DNA of 64,000 bases from Glandiceps talaboti (taxonomy: Eukaryota; Hemichordata; Enteropneusta; Spengelidae), in assembly GCF_964340395.1 (NCBI RefSeq), contig NC_135549.1, forward strand, positions 8,212,342 through 8,276,341. Direction: 5' to 3'. A model generated the notes under the pieces. That model saw nothing but the letters and a program-made list of their open reading frames with translations. It did no database searches and was not told where the DNA came from. Numbering within the stretch: position 1 is the stretch's first letter; each line of letters begins with the position of its first letter. Shown here piece after piece: positions 25,094 to 39,840 of this stretch. Both the position numbers and the translations under genes were made by a program.

Positions 25094-27889
25094 ACTATAA
25101 TATAGCAGTAAATTCACTTGTTTTGATCAATGAACTGCTCTCGTTATCTTAGGTTTTCGAAGAGAGTCAATTCGGTAATGCAGCGGGTGGCGTTATTTTC
25201 CTCACAACTGACGGAGCAGAGAATGAACGTCCGTACATTGAAGACGTCCTACTGGAACTAATCGAGAAAGAGGTTATTGTAGGTACGCTGGCCTTCAGTG
25301 AAAGTGCTGACCCTAAATTGGTTGGGCTCTCTAATGACACTGGTGGAATAGCCTGTTGGTATTCGGGAGACGACAATTCAACAGCCTTGAATGACTGTTT
25401 TACAGCATCACTGACAGAGAGGACAAGTTCTAGTAAAGAAACACCTGTACAGGTCTGACACTTGTAATGACTATCTTATTAACACGTTTTGCCAGAGGGA
25501 ATGTGTACACTCATAAAACAAAAGAAATGCTACATACTAGACAACATATTCACAGGGTGGAAAAATTATTTTCCTCATCACATTTAAGAGCAATGAAATA
25601 AAATAATGTAAATTTAGGTGACTATCCACTCTACAGGAAGTACTTATTTTCCATTTGGGGTTAATCATCTTAAAGCGACTTGTAGACTAGGCTGAAATGG
25701 TGGCTGGGTGATAGTTTGTTACTTTACGAAGTTTTTAGATTCGTGGGAATGGGTGCGAGATGTTAGTTTGTAACTCTAGTTTATCAATTTGTTAGCAGTT
25801 CATAAATTTAAGCTATTTTGATTGAGTGCCCAACAACTGTACTTAGCCTCCATAGTACAGTTTCCTAGTCTGTGCTACAAGCACCGCTTCCATATCTGCC
25901 CAATGTAGTATTTCAACTTGTGGCGTAGTAAAATTGTTTTGTATTTCAATTTATAGAAATTTTAATGTGTAAATTAATTAGATTTTTGTCATAATTATGC
26001 AACGTTTGTCCAAATCTATGTGCTCAGCTTACCAGTTACAAAGCTACAATAAATGGCCTAGGAACGGAAGAAGACATCATCTACATAGACTCCACAATTG
26101 GTAGAGACACCATCTTCTTTTTCTTCTGGGATTTTAGTAGTAGTCATGAGGTTGACGTCATCATAACTCGACCTAACGGTACAACTATTGATAGTACTGA
26201 TCCTCAATATAACAGTGATACTACCACACGATCTATACATGTTAAAATTGATGGCATTGCTGAGGTGGGTTTACTTATCGTCAGTTTGATATTCATAAAG
26301 ATGTTTATCACATAAATACGCATGAATCTCAGCATATGTGACATCAAACAGAACAAATCAAAAGCCAAAACACCGATTTTTCTATGGTTGTTTGGTTCTC
26401 TTTAGCGTTGGCGGGTAAAGTGTCACGCATTGCTTGGTAAATTAAGATGGCGACGAGATTGTAAATGTGCTTATTGCAGACATTTAGGATATAGATTGAT
26501 CAGCAAACACGAAACTTTTAACTGATGTTTGAACTGACCATTTGTGCTTTAATCACTTTGTCATCCCCAATATAAAAACTTGGCCTACAAGGAATTATTA
26601 TGGTATTGGCTACATTTGAATGCACCAACTATAGTGGAAGCCACTAAAACATTGGAAATGGTGTGTGGACAGAAAGTTCAACACATTATGTTCTCATGTC
26701 ATACTGCAATGTATAATGCTATAATCAGGTACATAATTATGTGCCATAGGTAGCATTGATTTGAAATCATGTTGTTTTCTGCCAACATTTGCTAAAGTTA
26801 TGAAGACGAATTTTGATAGAAGGAGTTGGAAAACTGCATACCTGTCTCCAATGAACAACTCTGTCCTGAGGAATGCTTAGAATGGTCCTCGTAGATTCTC
26901 TTTCTTTCGAATGTCGAAGTTTGAATATACTTATTTTAGGGATCCACACAAACACATACATTGTTTTTTTTTGCATCTAAGTTTAAACAAAATGTAATAA
27001 TATTGATAATATCCTAGTATATTCAGTATGAATGTCTTATTAGTGTTCTGTAGTATACAGATGGCGACCAACGTATTCGTGCATTGATATACTTTATCTT
27101 ATAGGTAGGGGAATGGACTTACCAAATATTCAATCCTGACTCTAAAAGTCAAGTGGTTGAAGTGGCTGCGGACTCAAAGTCCGTCGATTCGACAACCCAT
27201 CCAATACGCCTGAGCGCCAATCCAAGTACAGACTATGTGACTGAATCACCACCTATGGTGATAATTTATGCAGAATTGCACCAGGGATACAGTCCTGTTC
27301 TGAAGGCCAAGGTGATTGCTACGGTAGAGAGACCAAGTCCTCACAGTCTTGTGGATGTACAACTTTCTGACTCTGCAACAGGTATTGTAGAATTACCAAG
27401 CATTAACATCATTCTAAACATTTAGGTTCGCATTGCTTTAGCACAGCTTCAGTACTAGGTTACTGTCGTGAAGGGAACTGTTGAACTTTAGAACACTTTA
27501 CATAGATTAGACAATGTGTTTGCACAATAATTCACTATCAGAACCATTTCTTGCACTTTTCAAATCTTTAATACATGAATTGTATATATATTTTGTTGAC
27601 TTTCAAAAATAATAAATAATTATGCTACTAAACGAATTATAAATATATTGTATGATTCAAGCCATCGACATGACATTTTATGATCTTTCTTACAAATTCT
27701 TAATACTATCTCCAATAGGTGCTGATATTAAAAAGGATGATGGGGTGTACTCTAGTTACTTTTTGGATTTTGTTGAAGCAACTTGCGCGACTGAATGTCG
27801 ATACAGTATCCAAGTTAATGCAGACAATGAAGATGGAACGGCCGACATGAGAATGACGAGTCGAGCTGGTGCTATGCCTAGAAATTACA

Positions 27890-29366
27890 GTAAGTAAATA
27901 TTTAACCAATACAAGTGTACAGTTATCTGTCATATGACATGAACTACTGAAACAGTCTTAAGATATATTAAGTGGTCTATATGGATATACCTGTTTTCGA
28001 TTTATTGCATTTATTTCTCTGAATTGCCAAAATATGTTCTAAGATTAGATACAATAATTGCGAATATCCTCAACGCGAACTGAAAAATCGGTTACCTCCC
28101 CTAAGCATGCAAAAATCAGTAAAGGTCTTACTTATAGAAGAATGCGTACATAGCCCTGATACTATTATACATTTTGCCATCAACGCCATTTAACAATAGC
28201 TTATAATTATATAGCATAGCATCCCTATTCGCAGTCTGCTTTTTGGAAATCAATAAAGATAACGAAAGTTGATAACCCATTATTTAGTCTATATTTCTTA
28301 AAATAGACGACAAAACAAAAATGTGATCTTCACAAGATCTATCCTTCTGAACCCATTTTGTTAATCAACCAAAATATTTCTATACATAAACAATACAAGA
28401 CGCATATCAAATTATTAAATCTACATCACAACAATACATAGCGTGTCTAGACATAATAGTAGACGTCAGTCACTACACCTGAAATATGACACATTATCGG
28501 AAATATTGTTATCCGCTAAAGTGGAAATAATAAATTCATGACATTATATGAAATTAAAATAACGCAATGATTTTTTAGTTCGATTGAATTTAAATTTGGC
28601 ATACATGCATATTTTATATGGTTAAAATGTATGTCTTGATTCAACCTGTTTTTGAAGGACCGGACTACGATGAACATTTGTTGTCGCTTAAATTTTAGAA
28701 GATGTAGGTTGAGGGCGCTCGCACACGCGCATTGGAAGGGGAACAAGATTTTGAAATGTGCCTTTTGGGCCAACGTGTGTCGTTAATTACACTTATTACA
28801 CACATTACATGGCTAAATTGGTTGTTTCGTTTTACTTTAAAGTAGGGATTTGACTAAATTAGTCAATAATTTATATGCTATAATGAGTGACTCACTTTTG
28901 GCGACATGTATATTTTGCATAAATTTTGTTATTCAAATATGTTCACAATATTTACATATTAATTAGTCTAATTTGCATGTCTTACAATGATTTACTGTTT
29001 TTACCTGATATTGAGGACTTGACAGAGTGAAACAATACTAAACAAAGATTCATATCACGAAGGCAAGATGCCTGTGTGCATTTGCATGCCTAATTAACAT
29101 TATAGTTATGATCAACCATGACAACTGTATATTAATTAATTATATTATTCTCAATATGATTAATTTAAAAACTGCAAAAGTATGCTACATGACAGAAGTG
29201 CAATTCTATATTTTGTCACGAAAGATGTATCGCTGAGTATAATTACCATTACTATTGAATGATTCTCCCAATTGAGCGTTTGACACCAAACATGCAGGAG
29301 TATTTTCTTGGTGTGTAAAGAAATTAATTCTTCTAATGTTTCTATCGTGACCTTTCCTTCCGTTAG
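27890..29366. other. CLCA gene 3 intron 9
   Basis: 1.5 kb AT-rich intron; nothing recognised. Confidence 0.5.
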
Positions 29367-31015
29367 CAATTCCTAGAAAAGAAGATGGTGTACCTGTTGG
29401 GGATTTCAACAGAGTAGTTCACGGTGGTATGATTCAAGTTGATGGCGCAGTTGACTATGTAGACTGGAGCGACCCCAACGATGACCCCTTTCCACCAGCA
29501 CGTATCATGGACTTGCGTGTGACGAACACATCATATGACGATATAACTGTCAGCCTTCAATGGACTGCAACTGGTGATGACATGGACAAGGGAACAGGTA
29601 TACATGTCACCTGCTACTAAAAAAAAACAGAGATATAGATTTTCTTTCAGTCTCTGTATGTCATTGTTATAATCCATCCTTGCCCTGTAAAATGTTTTGT
29701 TTTTTAGGAAGCCGACATACAAACTCTTATCTTGAACAAATGAAAGCCTGGCTATAGCTAGCTAAGCACCAACTTGTAGATCCTACAGATACGCGGTTAA
29801 CTTTTTAACAGTTCCCGTCTCGATGGTTTTAAACTAGCGTACAGTCATATACGAAGTGATATGTTCGTAATAAGGGTCTAAACTAGAGATAAGTAACACA
29901 TTGTGTTTCATTGTATGAATAATGCAATAATGACGAAATAATACTGAATTAAAATCTCATTTCCATGCCCTTTCTCGTCTTTGACAGCATCTATCTATGA
30001 TCTTCGATATGCCACCAACTTCAGCCAAATTACGAATGATTTTGATGGTTGTGATCAGTTAACGGACGCTAACCTTACTGATGGTACACTGCTTGAGCCA
30101 AAGGAAAGCGGTCAAACTGAAAAAATAACAGCCATGCTGCCCTCAAGTGGACCAGGAGTTGTATACTATTTCTCCATCCGGGCTGTTGATGACGTGGGTA
30201 ATGCAGGTGACAGTTCAAATTTAGTCCAGACTACCATTGTACCTGATGCTCCTCCAGTAATAACCACTCAAACCATTCCAACAACCAGTGCTAAAGCGAC
30301 TAGTACTACAACATCGTTAATGACCACAGAATCATCTCTGACAACTCTGCCCCAGAAACCCATTTCAAATAATTTAGAAGGATGGCAAATCGCTTTGCGG
30401 GTGCTCATAATCTGCGTCTTGATGGTTATAGTGGTAGGTATTTTCATCGGTGTATTACTACACTATAACAGAAAGAGAAAGGTAGCCAAATATAAACCAA
30501 ACCAGCAGGCAAGATCGGAGGCAAAGTCTTCGACAAAGTCCATTTTTTCCACTGTATATAGTAATAGCAATGGTATTACATAATAGTAATCATTCCAATT
30601 AATTTAGTTCGAACAAAGTACAAATGTATCAGTCTTTTCTGAAGTCTCATTGTGTCAAAATTTGGAAACACTTTGACGCAAGAAGCAGATAGAATGAAGA
30701 AGCTAGATTAATTTACATTTTCTGTAATTTGAACTCCTGAATTTGATGTATAATCCCATGAACGAGATGACAGATGAAAGTTTTTCAACTGAAAAATGCC
30801 ATTATCTGTGAATAACTTAGTTAACTGATTACTCTATAGCGAAACTATTCATTCCGAAATGTACTTAAAAATATAAAAATTGATAATCTTTATGTATACA
30901 AAGTTTGCTTGTATTTTGAAACGACATTCAACTAATTAAACAAATGTGGCTCAAGAACACTATTTAGCTCCATTTATAAACAATCCTCTATGTGATAATA
31001 ATGTTATAAACTCGA

Positions 31016-31021
31016 AATAAA
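31016..31021 (+). promoter_or_regulatory. Polyadenylation signal, CLCA gene 3
   Basis: AATAAA lies about 430 bp after the stop at 30583 and is followed by T-rich sequence. Confidence 0.4.
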
Positions 31022-31482
31022 ACCCTAACTGTTATGTCTTGTTTTATTTGTAGCTGTACATTGACGACACTCTATGCGTAATAGGTAGTGTTAGACACAC
31101 CATCATTACCATAAACAAACTACATGTCGTTCATAATGCACCAATTAGTTGTAAGCCAAAGTATTTACTCCAAGCATGAAACCGACGACGCGTACTTAGC
31201 CAAGTTAAGCCTGATAAATATATAACCTGTGTATACATGGTATTTAGACATCTAAATATAGCAATATGACGAAGATTTGTCAACATGTAATAAACAAAGC
31301 GATCAGCAGGCTGATAGAATTGCTCATAATTGGAAAACGGCTAGGGTTACATTATTGTACACGGTTTTTCTCATTTAGATATTTGACAACAGCCTGTGTA
31401 ACTCAGAGTCACAATGTAACAGAGATAAACACTAGACAAACGTATCTCGCCCATGTTCACAGTTTATTGACTCCTTATCTAG

Positions 31483-31486
<4 letters not shown>

Positions 31487-31550
<64 letters not shown>

Positions 31551-31557
31551 AGGGGGA
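31487..31557. repeat. (GA)n and G-rich run
   Basis: GA repeats to 31540, followed by a poly-G stretch, between CLCA genes 3 and 4. Confidence 0.9.
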
Positions 31558-31888
31558 GATACAGACAGCCGGACAGAGGAACGCATACACGTACAGAAAT
31601 AGGTCGCATTGCTGTCACTAAACCCATCACTGAACATAGGTATGAGAAGTTATTGCGGCGAAGCCGCGAGAATGTTTTAAATTTAATCAGTAAACGACAG
31701 CTCCTGAGGTTCAATTTGGTTCAAATCATGAGCAAAATATTTTGGGCCCCCCTTTCAGACCATCAGAATTGTCATGCCCCCCTTTGTCATGGACCCCCCC
31801 CCCTCAATTGTTTTCATGCCCCCCCCCATTTCTCCCCTGCCCCCTCCCCTCCGTAAATTCTGACCACAGCCTTACAAGTGGGTACATG

Positions 31889-32460
31889 CAAGCAATACGC
31901 TAGCTTACTCATTAAAAACATACATATTCATGAAGACATAACGGTTAATAAATGTCGTACAAGCAAAGAATTCAGAATTTATTTAGACAGATAGATCACT
32001 TGGACCACGTACTAACCAAAAGTATTGGAGCTATTGGTGAACGTAATATTTGATGATCATGAATCATGGTTTCTTTTGTCAATACAGCCAGATTAAAGCG
32101 GCACAACCTGAGTTTATCAGCCATTTTAATACTGGGTTGCCACTTGCCGGATGTAGTGCAATGTTAATGCCTTCAAAGACTAAAAAAGTCGTCTTCTGGG
32201 AGTTTTATTCAGCAGAGCAGTTGATGGCATAATAGACCGTTCATCGACTATTTGCTGTGTACATATAGCAAATTATGTCCTAGGATCGTTTATGTATAAT
32301 GCCTAAGTACAAAAGCAATATATGGTTATGTGTGTTTCAACAAGTTGGATATAGTCCAAACAAATTACACGCTCGTTTATGTTACCTGGGTTACAATACA
32401 TGTTTTCTGTGTTGGTCGATAAGTTTGTCAGGAACGAACTTTGAAACTCATAGCTTTTCC
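31889..32460. repeat. Dispersed 570-bp block, copy 1
   Basis: It matches 60000-60580 in direct orientation, including ACCAAAAGTATTGGAGCTAT and AGCAAATTATGTCCTAGGAT. No conserved reading frame is shared: the 60-codon ORF here is broken in the other copy. Confidence 0.8.
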
Positions 32461-33829
32461 TTAGAGACGAACGTTTCAGAGCTATGCGCTAGAATGAGGG
32501 TATTTAAGTTTACCTGTCATGGGGATTAAAACGTGACTAATTACCATCATCTACCTGGATCAAGTATCATGTGTAAAGACACCTGTGCCACCATTATCAG
32601 TGTCATACTATAAATCGATTGTTTCTTATCGATCTCTTGCAAATTACTTACTCAGCAAATCAATACAAGAATGTGCCACACTCGAATGGAATTAAAGCCA
32701 GTTTAGTCTTGAGAACTTGTGCAGAATTCGAATTAATAAGTGTATTTTAATGAAGTCAACGTCATGCCCACTTTCAATGTATATAGTAGTCCAAATGTGA
32801 TCAGCAACTGACAGCTACTATATTGTTCAATATAGAGTTTTTGCGGTTTTGGATTCGAAGTCAACCCGTCAGTTTTTTTCCATTTGTCCTTCCTATCATC
32901 TATGTATCTAACTGTCCGCCCAACTTCGTGTTTGAAGCAGTATTTCTTGCATGTATGAACCGATCTCAGTTGAATCTAACAAAATTTGATCAAGGTGGTT
33001 CCGTGACCAGATCCAATATGCTATAGATGGCTACGTTACCCTGGAAATAAACAATATGGTCAGTAGTGTAGTCTGGATATTCACCAAGAAGAATTTTGAA
33101 TGTGAAAAGTTCAATTTTGACTTTGTTATTTGATATTTACATGTAATTTGTCATCTGACGTCTTGTACGTCTACCTTTGTGTATGTTATAGCTAAAAAAC
33201 GATAGTCAACCGATTTCTCTGGGACGAGTACTTAATAGTCCCTCAGAGACAAAAAGAATTGTTTATTTCCCTGCAGGTAATTTATTTACATCCTTGAGGT
33301 AATGACATTATGGCTCTAACTCGATCCCTAAATTTTACAAGCGCTCAGATAAACGGAAAATATGAACGTGTATAATTTGATACTAGGAAAACTTGAGTTT
33401 GGGAATTTCCCTAAGAAACTGATTTGACAAATTTGGACCGAGCGGAAACTAGTGTCCTATATTGTATGTGATTGGAAGGGATATCACCGCTGTACCGTAT
33501 ACAGGTCACCAAGTCCAAGCATTGAATTGTGTATGTGATGTTATCCAGACAACGAGGTGATATCAATGCTATGTAGGATAAAATAACAACGGGTACCAAT
33601 TTATTCTATGATCATGACATTAGTAGCGGTTCAGTAAAAATAAGGGAAATCACAGTACAATTGGTAAGATTTCTAAGGAATCTTTTTATCGTCTCTACCA
33701 TTGTCTCAAAACTACCAATTGTGCATGTCTATTTTTGTTTTATAATATATGAGTAATGTTGGGCACAAGGAGCGTACTAGTACTTGATAAATCCGGGTTC
33801 AATGTAACAGGATGCAGTTTTGGGAGGTT
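32461..33829. other. Upstream region of CLCA gene 4
   Basis: AT-rich sequence between the dispersed block and the TATA-like box. No coding sequence seen; regulatory content cannot be read directly. Confidence 0.5.
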
Positions 33830-33835
33830 TATAAG
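33830..33835 (+). promoter_or_regulatory. TATA-like box of CLCA gene 4
   Basis: TATAAG begins 44 bp before the ATG at 33874. The matching spacing in gene 2 supports a shared core promoter kept after duplication. Confidence 0.5.
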
Positions 33836-33873
33836 TCCATCCTTCCGACATCGAGTCACATTACAGTAAAAGA

Positions 33874-36800
33874 ATGGCCTATGAGAAGACATTTATCCGA
33901 GTTTTGCTTCTTCTTTGTGTTGTGGTAGAATCCACAGCACGCAACGATGTCAACCTTATTGACAACAAATACACGACTTTGTTGATTGCCATCAACGAAA
34001 ATGTCGATGAAGATCATCAGATTGTTGAGAATCTTCAGGTAAGAGCATAATGTCCAATCTGGCCCAGAAGCTAAACACGCAACCTTGGTATCACATGATG
34101 AGGTCGGAGTACTCGCGCTAAGTTAAGGGGTGCATGTCGAAATGCAGTAGGCCAACATTCGAGTGACCATGGAATTGATCCGTACAGGCTGTAATATATT
34201 TAATTTTGGGGTTACGTTAGCTTTTCATTGAAATAGGATAGATTTTATTTTTCAGCTGTTTAGACATATATAGAACCATGTCCAATACTTACACCTCTCA
34301 CCTGCAGACAGGTAAATTTGGAATCGGAATAATATGCAGCACTTCTACACCTCTCATGAGCTCAACATAGAACTGAACTCATGCCCAGTACTTTTACATC
34401 TCGCACTAGATAGAATCATGTCCAGTACTTGTACACCCATCACCAGATAGAAATGAAATCATGTCCAGTACTTGTACACCTCTCACCAGATAGAATTGGA
34501 ATCATGTCCAGTACTTGAACACCTCTTACCAGATAGAATTGGAATCATGTCCAGTACTTGTACACTTCTCACCAGATGGAATTGGAATCATGTCCAGTAC
34601 TTGTACACATCTCACCAGATAGAATTGGAATCATGTCCAGTACTTGTACACTTCTCACCAGATAGAATTGGAATCATGTCCAGTACTTGAACACCCATCA
34701 CCATATACAATATGGTATTGTGTCCAGTACTTGTACACTTCTCACCAGATGGAATTGGAATCATGTCCAGTACTTGTACACCTCTCACCAGATAGAATTG
34801 GAATCATGTCCAGTACTTGTACACTTCTCACCAGATAGAATTGGAATCATGTCCAGTACTTGTACACTTCTCACCAGATAGAATTGGAATCATGTCCAGT
34901 ACTTGTACACTTCTCACCAGATAGAATTGGAATCATGTCCAGTACTTGTACACTTCTCACCAGATAGAATTGGAATCATGTCCAGTACTTGTACACTTCT
35001 CACCAGATAGAATTGGAATCATGTCCAGTACTTGTACACTTCTCACCAGATAGAATTGGAATCATGTCCAGTACTTGTACACCTCTCACCAGATAGAATT
35101 GAAATCACGTCCAGTACTTGTACACCCATCACCAGATACAATATGGCATTGTGCCCAGTACTTGTACACATCTCACCAGATAGAATTGGAATCATGTCCA
35201 GTACTTGTACACTTCTCACCAGATGGAATTGGAATCATGTCCAGTACTTGAACACCCATCACCATATACAATATGGTATTATGTCCAGTACTTGTACACT
35301 TCTCACCAGATGGAATTGGAATCATGTCCAGTACTTGTACACCTCTCACCAGATGGAATTGGAATCATGTCCAGTACTTGTACACCTCTCACCAGATGGA
35401 ATTGGAATCATGTCCAGTACTTGTACACTTCTCACCAGATAGAATTGGAATCATGTCCAGTACTTGTACACATCTCACCAGATAGAATTGGAATCATGTC
35501 CAGTACTTGTACACTTCTCACCAGATAGAATTGGAATCATGTCCAGTACTTTTACACCCATCACCATATACAATATGGTATTATGTCCAGTACTTGCACA
35601 CATCTCACCAGATAGAATTGGAATCATGTCCAGTACTTGTACACCCATCACCATATACAATATGGTATTATGTCCAGTACTTGTACACTTCTCACCAGAT
35701 AGAATTGGAATCATGTCCAGTACTTGTACACCTCTCACCAGATGGAATTGGAATCATGTCCAGTACTTGTACACTTCTCACCAGATAGAATTGGAATCAT
35801 GTCCAGTACTTGTACACTTCTCACCAGATAGAATTGGAATCATGTCCAGTACTTGTACACTTCTCACCAGATAGAATTGGAATCATGGCCAGTACTTGTA
35901 CACTTCTCACCAGATAGAATTGGAATCATGTCCAGTACTTGTACACTTCTCACCAGATAGAATTGGAATCATGGCCAGTACTTGTGCACTCATCACCAGA
36001 TAGAAAGTGAAATCATGTCCAGTACTTGTACACTTCTCACCAGATAGAATTGGAATCATGTCCAGTACTTGTACACATCTCACCAGATACAATATGGCAT
36101 TGTGTCCAGTACTTGTACACCTCTCACTAGATAGAATTGGAATCATGTCCAGTACTTGTACACTTCTCACCAGATAGAATTGGAATCATGTCCAGTACTT
36201 GTACACTTCTCACCAGATAGAATTGGAATCATGTCCAGTACTTGTACATCTCTCACTAGATAGAATTGGAATCATGTCCAGTACTTGTACACTTCTCACC
36301 AGATAGAATTGAAATCACGTCCAGTACTTGTACACCCATCACCAGATAGAATTGAAATCACGTCCAGTACTTGTACACATCTCACTAGATAGAATTGAAA
36401 TCATGTCCAGTACTTGTACACATCTCACCAGATAGAATTGGAATCATGTCCAGTACTTGTACACATCTCACCAGATACAATATGGCATTGTGTCCAGTAC
36501 TTGTACACCTCTCACTAGATGGAATTGGAATCATGTCCAGTACTTGTACACCCATCACCAGATAGAATTGAAATCACGTCCAGTACTTGTACACATCTCA
36601 CCAGATAGAATTGGAATCATGTCCAGTACTTGTACACTTCTCACCAGATAGAATTGAAATCACGTCCAGTACTTGTACACCCATCACCATATACAATATG
36701 GCATTGTGTCCAGTACTTGTACACCTCTCACTAGATGGAATTGGAATCATGTCCAGTACTTGTACACCTCTCACCAGATGGAATTGGAATCATGTCCAGT

Positions 36801-39693
36801 ACTTGTACACCTCTCACCAGATGGAATTGGAATCATGTCCAGTACTTGCACACCTCTCACCAGATGGAATTGGAATCATGTCCAGTACTTGCACACCTCT
36901 CACCAGATAGAATTGGAATCATGTCCAGTACTTGTACACTTCTCACCAGATACAATATGGTATTTTGCCCAGTACTTGTACACTTCTCACCAGATAGAAT
37001 TGGAATCATGTCCAGTACTTGTACACTTCTCACCAGATGGAATTGGAATCATGTCCAGTACTTGTACACCTCTCACCAGATAGAATTGGAATCATGTCCA
37101 GTACTTGTACACTTCTCACCAGATAGAATTGGAATCATGTCCAGTACTTGTACACTTCTCACCAGATAGAATTGGAATCATGTCCAGTACTTGTACACTT
37201 CTCACCAGATAGAATTGGAATCATGTCCAGTACTTGAACACCTCTCACCAGATAGAATTGGAATCATGTCCAGTACTTGTACACATCTCACCAGATAGAA
37301 TTGGAATCATGTCCAGTACTTGTACACCTCTCACCAGATAGAATTGGAATCATGTCCAGTACTTGTACACTTCTCACCAGATAGAATTGGAATCATGTCC
37401 AGTACTTGTACACCTCTCACCAGATAGAATTGGAATCATGTCCAGTACTTGTACACTTCTCACCAGATAGAATTGGAATCATGTCCAGTACTTGTACATC
37501 TCTCACCAGATAGAAAGTGAAATCATGTCCAGTACTTGAACACCTCTCACCAGATAGAATTGAAATCATGTCCAGTACTTGTACACATCTCACCAGATAG
37601 AATTGGAATCATGTCCAGTACTTGTACACATCTCACCAGATAGAAATGAAATAATGTCCAGTACTTGTACACATCTCACCATATAGAAATGAAATAATGT
37701 CCAGTACTTAGAATATGGTATTATGTACTTGTACACTTCTCACCAGATAGAATCGAAATCATGTCCAGTACTTGTACACATCTCATCAGATGGAATTGGA
37801 ATTATGTCCGGTACTTGAACACCTCTTACCAGATAGAATTGAAATCATGTCCAGTACTTGTACACCTCTCACTAGATAGAATTGAAATCACGTCCAGTAC
37901 TTGTACACCTCTCACTTGATAGAATTGAAATCACGTCCAGTACACTTGTACATCTTTCACCGGAATTATATCCAGTACTTGTGTACATCTCGCACTAGAT
38001 AGAATTGGAATAATGTTCAGTACTTCACCAACTCTCAGATCTCACCAGATAAAATTAGAATCATGTCCAAGTACGTATAATTACATATGTACTAGAGATT
38101 ACTTGCACCGATGCACGCGCATATCAGCGCGCGTTTGTGTGTGTGTGTGTGTGTGTGTACATTTTTTAGCCTGATCGCCTCCTGTAAACATGTACCAAGA
38201 AGGTCACTTCAGGCAAAATAACGAAGGTAAAATAGCAATGAACGATTGGCCGACATCTACATCGAATTTTAATCAGATTGGGTGTCCGGCTACCAACCCC
38301 GGATTCACCTATAGGTTCGGCAACGCATGGCGCCAGCAAATTCCAAATGAGTAATCGTACTTGACTTCTCGAGTCATGCCTTCAGCACAACCAACTACGG
38401 CTCTATCACTAGGTAGCAAACTAATATGGTAATTCCATTCGATGTGGATATTTTTTTCACATTACACTAGGGCCGTACTTGGATCTCATTCGTTATAAGG
38501 TGTGTGATATCACCACTATCCACGGGCCGTGGGGGTCATCAGGTCCTTTTGGTCGAACTTTGTCCTCTGGTGAACAACATAGTTCCCATGCTAGGGAGCA
38601 TAAGATTATTGTCACTAATTAAGTTAATAGTTGACGATCTATTAAGTATGATAAAAAAGAAGTTTGCAAATAGTTTTGTTGTATCGACATTTCCATTAAA
38701 AGCTACTATAATTGTTATTTGGCATAATTATATGCAAAATCATAGGCTCTCTCAAATATATAAGACACGTAATTTCATTGCAGTTCTATTATTCCAGTTT
38801 ATGTCGTACCTCTAGTTATCTCAGTTCACAGTAACATTCACATTGGTGTTTCCCGAAAGATAGAAATAACACATACTGGGAAAAAATGTCCTTCTAAAAT
38901 AATTTCTATCGGGAAAAATGCACAAGCATGACGACTTTCAGCATTTTCGTGTTTTATTTCACCCTCCTTGTTCAGCAAATTCATTTGACCATTGATGTGA
39001 ATCCATAGATCAACTGATGACAATATTATATAAACGTAGGTCATAACATGAAAAGAGTATAATGATAATTGCCGCAATCCACCAGCGGTTGTCTACTCTT
39101 TTTGTGCAAATAATAGCAGATAAATGAGTCAAATTACAGCTCGCACAGTTACATAATTCATATTCAAAGTTTATTCGCTAATGTATATATAAAAACACAT
39201 CAGAAATCCTGTTGGGTGTTACGCTTAAAAATAAATAGTAGTAAGAAATACAAGTTCATTACAGTTACCAGTCAAATACAAACACTCACAAATAAACACT
39301 AACAATAACAGTGACTAGAATTACGAGCATCTGGCTAGAGGGTCCTCCCCATTTAGTTGGCGGACTGCTGACGGGTACAATCTTTTTCTATGACGTTCTG
39401 ATTTCGCTGTAAGTGAGCGATAATGTTTCCCCGATGGCATAAGGGAGAACTGATCGTTGGCTGGATGAGAAGAATCGGGTAGAATCGATTTCGTTTTCTT
39501 TTTGCATCCTATACCTGTGAATATCATCTAAATGAGGCAGATTTACACCAATAATGCGCTCGGCTGAACGTATCACAAGGATTAGTAGGCGTTTGGTCCT
39601 CCACAGTGGATCTCCCGTACCAGACAATAATGGAGACTGTTAATACACTCACAATAACCACCCGGTTAAATAATTACACACACACACGCACGC

Positions 39694-39762
<69 letters not shown>

Positions 39763-39808
39763 CATACATACATACATACATACATACATACATACATACA
39801 TACATACA

Positions 39809-39840
<32 letters not shown>

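Noticed and set aside
32050-32232. 60-codon ORF in the dispersed block
   Set aside because: The second copy of the block at about 60160-60330 has frame-breaking differences, so coding selection is unlikely.
34472-37169. Many overlapping ORFs with a repeating 43-residue pattern
   Set aside because: They are translations of a 43-bp minisatellite, which stays open in several frames by chance of its sequence. No splice sites, start context or conserved protein.
34390-38065. Regular repeats resembling a CRISPR array
   Set aside because: Units follow each other without unique spacers, in an intron of an animal gene. It is a tandem minisatellite.
38504-38815. 103-codon ORF in CLCA gene 4 intron 1
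   Set aside because: No recognisable family, no splice context, and lengths like this arise by chance in 64 kb.
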